Positions 1 through 4,274 of a DNA stretch of 5,008 nucleotides are shown piece after piece (position 1 is the first letter of the stretch; each line of letters opens with the position of its first letter). This DNA is from Nitriliruptoraceae bacterium. GTDB lineage: Bacteria > Actinomycetota > Nitriliruptoria > Nitriliruptorales > Nitriliruptoraceae. The stretch is from positions 1 to 5,008 of the forward strand of contig SKLC01000268.1 of assembly GCA_007123425.1 (NCBI GenBank), written 5' to 3'. The notes below the pieces were generated by a model, which searched no databases, had not been told where the DNA came from, and saw only the letters and a program-made list of their open reading frames with translations. The translations under genes were made by a program, and so were the position numbers.

Positions 1-1250
1 GCCGGGCGGACGTCGTCGTCGTGGGCGCCGGGCCCGGGGGGGCGGCCACGGCCGCCCGTCTGGCCGCGCTCGGCCGTGACGTCGTGCTGCTCGACAAGGA
101 CGCCTTCCCCCGGGACAAGGTCTGCGGCGACGGCCTCACGCCCCGGGTGGTCAAGGAGCTGCTCGAGCTCGGCCTGGTGGATGAGGCCCACGGCCGCGTC
201 GACGGGTGGGCGACCCAGCGGGGCCTGCGGATCCACGGCGGCCGCACCGTGATGGAGCTGCCCTGGCCCGAGCTCGACGACTGGCCCGGATGGGGTGCGA
301 CGGCGACCCGCCGCGTGTTCGATCAGCGCATCGCCGAGCTGGCCGTGGCCAACGGGGCCCGCCTCCACCAGGGCGTGACCGTCACGGGGCCCGTCTGGCG
401 GGACCGCGCCGCGTCCCGGGTCGCCGGGGTCGCCTGGCGCCGGGCCGACGGCTCCAGCGGCGAGGTCCACGCCCCCGTGGTGATCGCCGCCGACGGCGCC
501 GGCAGCCGTGTCGCCAAGGCCATGGGGATCCGCCGGCGCACCGACCGTCCCATGGCGGTGGGCGTGCGCACCTACTACCGCTCGCCGCGCGCCGACGATC
601 CCTGGATCTCCTCCTTCCTCGACCTGCAGGACGACACCGGGGACTACCTGTCGGGCTACGGGTGGGTGTTCCCGCTGGACGACGGCACCCTCAACGTCGG
701 GCTCGGCCTGCTGTCCACGTCCAAGGACTTCCAGGGCACCAACTACCGGCGGATGCTCACGCGGTGGGCGCGGGGCCTGGCCGACGAGTGGGACACCACC
801 GAGGAGACGCGCACCGCCAGGATCGGCTCCGGCCCGATCCCGATGGGCTTCAACCGCACCCCGCTGCACCAGCGCGGCGTGCTGCTCGTGGGCGACGCGG
901 GGGGCATGGTCAACCCGTTCAACGGCGAGGGCATCTCCTATGCCATGGAGGCCGCCGCGGTGGCCGCCGAGGTGACCGACCGCGCCCTGACCACGCGCCG
1001 CACCGCCGATCTCGACGCCTACGACGCGGAGGTGCGCCGACGCTGGGGCGGCTACTACACGCTGGGCAAGGCGTTCGCGCAGCTGATGGGCCACCCGGCG
1101 GTGCTGCACGTGTGCATCACCTATGGCATGCCCGTCCGCCCGCTGATGGAGTTCGTGCTCAAGACCATGGCGCACCTGACCGACGCGCGGCCGTCGGACG
1201 CCAACGACGTGCTCCTCAACACCCTGCAGCGACTGGCGCCGGCCGCATGA
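1..1250 (+). CDS. Geranylgeranyl reductase family FAD-dependent oxidoreductase (MenJ-like), 5'-truncated by the window edge
   Basis: This is a flavoprotein that probably reduces isoprenoid double bonds, most likely on the menaquinone side chain at the inner face of the membrane. The visible part is 415 residues, counted from the first complete codon at position 3. The first residues read R-A-D-V-V-V-V and run straight into the Rossmann motif GAGPGG (residues 8-13), so only a few N-terminal residues are missing. Other family marks are CGDG (codons at 123-134, in the P-R-D-K-V-C-G-D-G-L-T-P-R block), the A-D-G-A-G-S segment near residue 163, YGWVFP (from 219) with NVGLG (from 231), and the second FAD motif GDAGG (from 297) followed by N-P-F-N-G-E-G-I. 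The C-terminal 70 residues are fairly hydrophobic and may contact the membrane. Family members are about 400 residues long, so the gene looks intact. Mycobacterial MenJ belongs to this family, but a role on other prenyl substrates (geranylgeranyl lipids, carotenoid precursors) cannot be excluded. It lies just upstream of nuoA on the same strand. Confidence 0.9.
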   Translation, partial: RADVVVVGAGPGGAATAARLAALGRDVVLLDKDAFPRDKVCGDGLTPRVVKELLELGLVDEAHGRVDGWATQRGLRIHGGRTVMELPWPELDDWPGWGATATRRVFDQRIAELAVANGARLHQGVTVTGPVWRDRAASRVAGVAWRRADGSSGEVHAPVVIAADGAGSRVAKAMGIRRRTDRPMAVGVRTYYRSPRADDPWISSFLDLQDDTGDYLSGYGWVFPLDDGTLNVGLGLLSTSKDFQGTNYRRMLTRWARGLADEWDTTEETRTARIGSGPIPMGFNRTPLHQRGVLLVGDAGGMVNPFNGEGISYAMEAAAVAAEVTDRALTTRRTADLDAYDAEVRRRWGGYYTLGKAFAQLMGHPAVLHVCITYGMPVRPLMEFVLKTMAHLTDARPSDANDVLLNTLQRLAPAA

Positions 1251-1277
1251 GCATCCTCGACCCGCGCCGCCAGCCGT

Positions 1278-1301
1278 GCCCGTCGACGCCCGCGGACGGG
1301 C
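1278..1301 (+). terminator. Possible intrinsic terminator after the reductase gene
   Basis: A perfect 7-bp inverted repeat, GCCCGTC (1278-1284) and GACGGGC (1295-1301), encloses a 10-nt loop and begins 28 nt after the reductase stop codon. No T-run follows, which is common for actinobacterial hairpin terminators but also makes the call weak. If real, it would separate reductase transcription from the nuo operon. In DNA this rich in GC a stem of this size can also arise by chance. Confidence 0.35.
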
Positions 1302-1322
1302 CGATGGTCGCCTCCCGGCGTG

Positions 1323-1352
1323 TTGCGGCCCCATCGTCGTCGGCCCTACCGT
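1323..1352 (+). promoter_or_regulatory. Candidate nuo operon promoter (weak -35/-10 match)
   Basis: TTGCGG (1323-1328) and TACCGT (1347-1352) are separated by 18 nt. The second hexamer fits the TAnnnT form of actinobacterial housekeeping -10 boxes, and the first shares only TTG with the -35 consensus. The site lies after the possible terminator and about 75 nt before the nuoA start, which is where an operon promoter would be expected. The match is weak and rests on position as much as sequence. Read-through from the reductase gene is the alternative. Confidence 0.25.
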
Positions 1353-1409
1353 TGCCGGCATCGCGCGCACCCCACGCACTGGCGCCCGTTCCGCGGACGA
1401 TCGCGGCCT

Positions 1410-1424
1410 GTCAGGAGAGCTGAC
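1410..1424 (+). promoter_or_regulatory. nuoA ribosome-binding site inside a short hairpin
   Basis: The Shine-Dalgarno sequence AGGAG (1413-1417) lies 9 nt before the GTG at 1427 and decides the nuoA start. It sits within a perfect 5-bp stem, GTCAG (1410-1414) and CTGAC (1420-1424), with loop GAGAG, so part of it could be base-paired. Just upstream, CCGCG (1391-1395) and CGCGG (1402-1406) can form another small stem in the leader. The ribosome-binding site is firm, but a regulatory effect of the hairpin is inference. Confidence 0.6.
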
Positions 1425-1426
1425 CC

Positions 1427-1786
1427 GTGCTTGCCGAGTACCTGCCCATCCTGCTGCTGCTGATCCTGGCCGTCGGCTTCGCCGTCGCGTCGGTCGGCGT
1501 CAGCCGCCTCATGGGGCCCCGCCAGCCCAACCCGACCAAGCTCGCCGCCTACGAGTGCGGCAACGAGCCGCTGGCCGACGTCAAGGGCACCCGCTTCTCG
1601 GTGAAGTTCTACATGGTCGCGATGCTCTTTTTGATCTTCGACATCGAGGCGGTCTTCCTCTACCCGTGGGCGGTGGTCTACCAGTCGCTGGGCTGGTTCG
1701 GGCTGGGGCAGATGACCCTGTTCATCGGGATCCTCGGGGTTGCGTTCGTCTATGAGATCGGCCGAGGAGGCCTCGAATGGGACTAG
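1427..1786 (+). CDS. nuoA: NADH-quinone oxidoreductase subunit A (NuoA, ND3 homologue)
   Basis: NuoA is a small membrane subunit of complex I. It lies where the membrane arm meets the peripheral arm and helps form the quinone entry cavity and its coupling path. The product is 119 residues, typical for the family. Three hydrophobic segments are visible, at about residues 5-27, 60-82 and 90-112. The loop between the first two carries the family signature Y-E-C-G-N-E-P with Cys44, equivalent to the ND3 loop cysteine that marks the active/deactive transition in mitochondrial complex I. The second segment, F-L-I-F-D-I-E-A-V-F-L-Y-P-W, carries the conserved acidic pair Asp72 and Glu74. The GTG start is supported by AGGAG 9 nt upstream and by the expected N-terminus. 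It is the first gene of the nuo cluster, and its 3' end overlaps nuoB by 10 nt. Every conserved residue I looked for is present. Confidence 0.96.
   Translation: MLAEYLPILLLLILAVGFAVASVGVSRLMGPRQPNPTKLAAYECGNEPLADVKGTRFSVKFYMVAMLFLIFDIEAVFLYPWAVVYQSLGWFGLGQMTLFIGILGVAFVYEIGRGGLEWD
1763..1775 (+). promoter_or_regulatory. nuoB ribosome-binding site within a small hairpin at the nuoA 3' end
   Basis: AGGAGG (1765-1770) lies 6 nt before the nuoB ATG and inside the nuoA coding region. It is a consensus Shine-Dalgarno site and fixes the nuoB start. The same bases form the left arm and loop of a perfect hairpin, CGAGG (1763-1767), loop AGG, CCTCG (1771-1775). Ribosomes finishing nuoA would open this stem, which suits translational coupling. 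The coupling is inference. Confidence 0.6.
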
Positions 1787-2265
1787 AGCACAAGCTCCCC
1801 TCCGGCGTGCTGCTGACCAACGTCGAGAAGATGGTCAACTTCAGCCGCTCGGCCTCGCTGTGGCCCGCGACCTTCGGGCTCGCCTGCTGCGCGATCGAGA
1901 TGATGGGCACCGGCGGGCCCCGCCATGACATGGCCCGCTTCGGCATGGAGGTCTTCCGCGCCTCGCCCCGGCAGGCCGACCTGATGATCGTCGCGGGTCG
2001 CGTCTCGCAGAAGATGGCCCCGGTGCTGCGCCGGATCTACGACCAGATGTCGGACCCCAAGTGGGTGCTGTCCATGGGCGTGTGCGCCACCTCGGGCGGC
2101 ATGTTCAACAACTACGCCATCGTGCAGGGCGTCGACCACGTGGTCCCGGTCGACATGTACGTGCCGGGCTGCCCGCCACGGCCGGAGATGCTGATGGACG
2201 GGATCCTCAAGCTGCACGAGAAGATCAAGCAGGAGAGCTTCGCCGACCAGGGGGCCCGCGCGTGA
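1777..2265 (+). CDS. nuoB: NADH-quinone oxidoreductase subunit B (NuoB, PSST homologue)
   Basis: NuoB is the 4Fe-4S subunit of the complex I Q module. It carries the terminal cluster N2, which hands electrons to the quinone bound between NuoB and NuoD. The product is 162 residues. All four N2 ligands are present: the adjacent pair Cys37-Cys38 (G-L-A-C-C-A-I-E-M-M), Cys103 (G-V-C-A-T-S-G-G) and Cys132 (V-P-G-C-P-P-R-P-E). The spacing is CC-x64-C-x28-C, as in Escherichia coli NuoB. The segment around M-F-N-N-Y (109-113) is also family-typical. The N-terminus is short, as in other actinobacteria. The ATG start has an ideal Shine-Dalgarno site at 1765-1770. The start overlaps nuoA by 10 nt, and the stop TGA overlaps the nuoC GTG by 4 nt (GTGA). 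It is the only nuo gene in the window that starts with ATG. Confidence 0.97.
   Translation: MGLEHKLPSGVLLTNVEKMVNFSRSASLWPATFGLACCAIEMMGTGGPRHDMARFGMEVFRASPRQADLMIVAGRVSQKMAPVLRRIYDQMSDPKWVLSMGVCATSGGMFNNYAIVQGVDHVVPVDMYVPGCPPRPEMLMDGILKLHEKIKQESFADQGARA
2249..2254 (+). promoter_or_regulatory. nuoC ribosome-binding site (wobble variant)
   Basis: AGGGGG lies 7 nt before the nuoC GTG at 2262. It can pair with the anti-Shine-Dalgarno sequence if one G-U wobble replaces the usual A-U. It is the weakest Shine-Dalgarno site of the cluster, and together with the GTGA overlap it supports the start at 2262 rather than any in-frame codon further upstream. Confidence 0.5.
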
Positions 2266-2900
2266 GCCCGACTCCCGACCTCCCCTCGCCGCAGCGGGGG
2301 CTGACCGGCGCCCCGCTGTCCCTCGAGCAGCTCGAGGCACGGGTCACCGAGCGCTTCGACGACGTGCGCGCGGACGTGCTCCGCGGCGAGCTGACCCTGT
2401 TCGTCCCGCCCGAGCGGCTGCTCGAGGTCGTGGCCTTCTGCCGCGACGACGAGGAGCTGTCCTGCGAGATGCTCGCCGACCTCTCCGGGGTGCACTGGCC
2501 CGAGGGCGAGCACGTCGTCGAGCGCCAGGTCTCGACCACCGGCTGGCCCGACTACCGCGTCTCGCGCGAGCAGGGGGTCATCGAGGTGCTCTACATCCTG
2601 CGCTCGGTGACCCGCAACCACGTGGTGCGGATCTCGGCGGGCACGCAGGACACCGACCCGCGGCTGCCCTCGGTGGCCGGGATCTACCCGACCGCCAACT
2701 TCCACGAGCGCGAGGTCTACGACTTTTTCGGCGTCGAGTTCGAGGGCCACCCCAACCTGCGGCGCATCCTCATGCCCGACGACTGGGTGGGCCATCCGCA
2801 CCGCAAGGACTACCCGCTGGGCGGCGTCGACGTGGAGTACAAGCACGACAAGCACATCCCGCCACCGGACGAGCGCGACCTGAGGGAGGTGGTCGAGTGA
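2262..2900 (+). CDS. nuoC: NADH-quinone oxidoreductase subunit C (NuoC, 30-kDa subunit)
   Basis: NuoC is a cofactor-free peripheral-arm subunit of complex I that packs against NuoD in the Q module. The product is 212 residues. The first 20 or so form a Pro/Ser-rich linker (P-T-P-D-L-P-S-P-Q-R) of low conservation. A mixed alpha/beta domain follows. The family signature begins at Glu149 with E-R-E-V-Y-D-F-F-G-V, continues as F-E-G-H-P-N-L-R-R-I-L and ends with R-K-D-Y-P-L-G-G from Arg181. The C-terminus, K-H-I-P-P-P-D-E-R, resembles other actinobacterial forms. It is a separate gene, not a NuoCD fusion as in E. coli. The reading frame is open well upstream inside nuoB, but the GTG at 2262 (GTGA overlap with the nuoB stop) avoids a 200-nt overlap and gives a normal length. 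The stop overlaps the nuoD start by 4 nt, again as GTGA. Confidence 0.95.
   Translation: MSPTPDLPSPQRGLTGAPLSLEQLEARVTERFDDVRADVLRGELTLFVPPERLLEVVAFCRDDEELSCEMLADLSGVHWPEGEHVVERQVSTTGWPDYRVSREQGVIEVLYILRSVTRNHVVRISAGTQDTDPRLPSVAGIYPTANFHEREVYDFFGVEFEGHPNLRRILMPDDWVGHPHRKDYPLGGVDVEYKHDKHIPPPDERDLREVVE
2282..2318 (+). repeat. Two overlapping, mutually exclusive hairpins at the start of nuoC
   Basis: Hairpin 1 pairs CCCC (2282-2285) with GGGG (2297-2300) and CGC (2287-2289) with GCG (2294-2296), leaving T2286 bulged and loop CGCA. Hairpin 2 pairs CAGCGGGG (2292-2299) perfectly with CCCCGCTG (2311-2318) around an 11-nt loop. The two share 2292-2299 or neighbouring bases, so only one can form at a time. 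They lie in the poorly conserved linker codons of nuoC, 20 nt after its start codon. The pairing is visible in the sequence, but a function is unproven. Confidence 0.4.
2321..2337 (+). repeat. Perfect inverted repeat in nuoC (7 bp, 3-nt spacer)
   Basis: CCTCGAG (2321-2327), CAG, CTCGAGG (2331-2337) is a perfect hairpin with a very short loop. It encodes the Leu-Glu-Gln-Leu-Glu stretch of NuoC. Palindromes of this kind arise easily from CTC/GAG codon runs in GC-rich genes, and a similar GAGCT/AGCTC repeat occurs in the reductase gene near 155-170. It is probably incidental. Confidence 0.4.
2876..2895 (+). promoter_or_regulatory. nuoD ribosome-binding site presented in a hairpin loop
   Basis: GGAGGT (2885-2890) lies 6 nt before the nuoD GTG and fixes that start. 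It lies in the 10-nt loop of a perfect 5-bp stem, CGACC (2876-2880) and GGTCG (2891-2895), at the nuoC 3' end. Alternative pairing of ACCT (2878-2881) with AGGT (2887-2890) would hide part of it. The ribosome-binding site is secure, but the structural role is inference. Confidence 0.6.
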
Positions 2901-4222
2901 GCACCCACCCCACCACCGGCCCCAGCAGCGACTTCGCCGAGCTCGGCGATCCCGGCGACGAGCTGTTCGTCGAGGGCGCGGACTGGGAGAGCGTCGTCGA
3001 CGCCGTCGAGGACTCCACGCTCACGGTCAACATGGGCCCGCAGCACCCCTCGACCCACGGCGTGCTGCGCCTGGTGCTGGAGCTCGAGGGCGAGATCGTC
3101 AAGGGCCTGACCCCGATCATCGGCTACCTCCACACCGGCATCGAGAAGAACGCCGAGTACCGCACCTGGACCCAGGGCTCGACGTTCTTCACCCGGATGG
3201 ACTACCTCTCGCCGCTGTTCAACGAGGCGGCCTACTGCATGGGGGTCGAGCGGCTGCTCGACATCGAGGTGCCCGAGCGCGCCCAGGCGGTGAGGGTCAT
3301 CCTCATGGAGTTCAACCGCATCGCCAGCCACCTGGTGTGGCTGGCCACCGGCGGCATGGAGCTCGGCACCACCACGATGATGACCTTCGGGTTCCGCGAC
3401 CGCGAGCACATCCTCGACCTGTTCGAGTCGCAGTCGGGCCTGCGGATGAACCACGCCTACATCCGCCCGGGCGGGCTGGCCCAGGACGTCACCCACGACT
3501 TCGTGGAGCGCTGCGAGTCCCTGCTCGAGCTGCTGCCGCGCAAGATCGCGGAGTACGAGGACCTGCTGCTGCACAACCCCATCTGGAACCACCGGATGCG
3601 CGACGTGGGCGTGATCACCGCCGAGGAGTGCTACGAGCTGGGCGTGACCGGCCCGCTGCTGCGCGCGGCGGGGGTGCCGTGGGACCTGCGCAAGGCCCGG
3701 CCCTACTCCGGCTACGAGCAGTACGACTTCGAGGTGCCCACCGACACCGCCGCGGACTCCTACGCCCGCTTCACGGTGCGCCTCGAGGAGATGCGCCAGT
3801 CGCTGCGCATCATCCGCCAGGCGCTCGACGCGCTGCCCGGCGGCCCCGTGATGGTCGAGGACAAGCGCATCGCCTGGCCCTCGCAGCAGGCGCTGGGGCC
3901 CGACGGCATCGGCAACGACCCCGAGTACATCCGCCACATCATGGGCGAGTCCATGGAGTCGCTCATCAACCACTTCAAGCTGGTCACCCAGGGCTTCCCG
4001 GTGCCGGCGGGGCAGGTGTACGAGGCGGTGGAGTCGCCGCGCGGCGAGCTCGGCTTCGCGATCACCTCGTCGGGCACCAACAAGCCCTACCGGGTCCACG
4101 TGCGCGACCCCTCCTTCGTCAACCTCCAGGCCGCCGACCGCATGAGCCGCGAGCACTCGGTGGCCGACGTGATCGTGGTCGTCGCCTCGCTCGACCCCGT
4201 CATGGGCGGCGTCGACCGCTAG
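2897..4222 (+). CDS. nuoD: NADH-quinone oxidoreductase subunit D (NuoD, 49-kDa subunit)
   Basis: NuoD is the large peripheral Q-module subunit of complex I, related to the large subunit of NiFe hydrogenases. With NuoB it forms the quinone headgroup site. The product is 441 residues. An acidic N-terminal extension of about 40 residues precedes the conserved body, as in other actinobacteria. The motif G-P-Q-H-P-S-T-H-G begins at Gly47. His54 and Tyr103 (in R-M-D-Y-L-S) are 49 residues apart, like the quinone-contacting His/Tyr pair of the bovine and Thermus enzymes. Further marks are G-Y-L-H-T-G-I-E-K (from 76), L-M-E-F-N-R-I-A-S-H-L, R-M-N-H-A-Y-I-R-P-G-G (183-193), E-S-P-R-G-E (379-384) and the C-terminal G-G-V-D-R. 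The hydrogenase nickel-ligand cysteines are absent, as expected for NuoD. The GTG start overlaps the nuoC stop by 4 nt and has a strong Shine-Dalgarno site. All key residues I checked are present. Confidence 0.97.
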   Translation: MSTHPTTGPSSDFAELGDPGDELFVEGADWESVVDAVEDSTLTVNMGPQHPSTHGVLRLVLELEGEIVKGLTPIIGYLHTGIEKNAEYRTWTQGSTFFTRMDYLSPLFNEAAYCMGVERLLDIEVPERAQAVRVILMEFNRIASHLVWLATGGMELGTTTMMTFGFRDREHILDLFESQSGLRMNHAYIRPGGLAQDVTHDFVERCESLLELLPRKIAEYEDLLLHNPIWNHRMRDVGVITAEECYELGVTGPLLRAAGVPWDLRKARPYSGYEQYDFEVPTDTAADSYARFTVRLEEMRQSLRIIRQALDALPGGPVMVEDKRIAWPSQQALGPDGIGNDPEYIRHIMGESMESLINHFKLVTQGFPVPAGQVYEAVESPRGELGFAITSSGTNKPYRVHVRDPSFVNLQAADRMSREHSVADVIVVVASLDPVMGGVDR

Positions 4223-4261
4223 CGACCCGCGCACGCCCCGCCACCATCCACACGACGCACC

Positions 4262-4266
4262 AGGAG
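4262..4266 (+). promoter_or_regulatory. nuoE ribosome-binding site
   Basis: AGGAG lies 8 nt before the GTG at 4275. It is the only good start signal in the 52-nt gap after nuoD (4223-4274) and it decides the nuoE start. No convincing terminator or promoter is visible in this gap, so nuoE is probably on the same transcript. Confidence 0.7.
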
Positions 4267-4274
4267 CACCCACC

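Noticed and set aside
21..23. GTG at 21 as the start of the reductase gene
   Set aside because: In-frame codons before it read R-A-D-V-V-V and form the first beta strand of the FAD-binding fold, which must precede GAGPGG. The real start is upstream of the window.
2061..2261. An upstream start for nuoC inside nuoB
   Set aside because: It would overlap nuoB by about 200 nt and add arginine-rich sequence foreign to NuoC. The GTGA junction at 2262 gives a normal length and has a Shine-Dalgarno site.
1627..2728. T5 runs in nuoA (around 1627-1632) and nuoC (2724-2728) as programmed frameshift signals
   Set aside because: They encode conserved Phe/Leu residues in the correct frame, do not fit a slippery heptamer, and the frames on both sides are intact.
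1783..2855. Minus-strand open frames opposite nuoB and nuoC
   Set aside because: They are composition shadows of well-supported genes, without recognisable domains or ribosome-binding sites that would set them apart.
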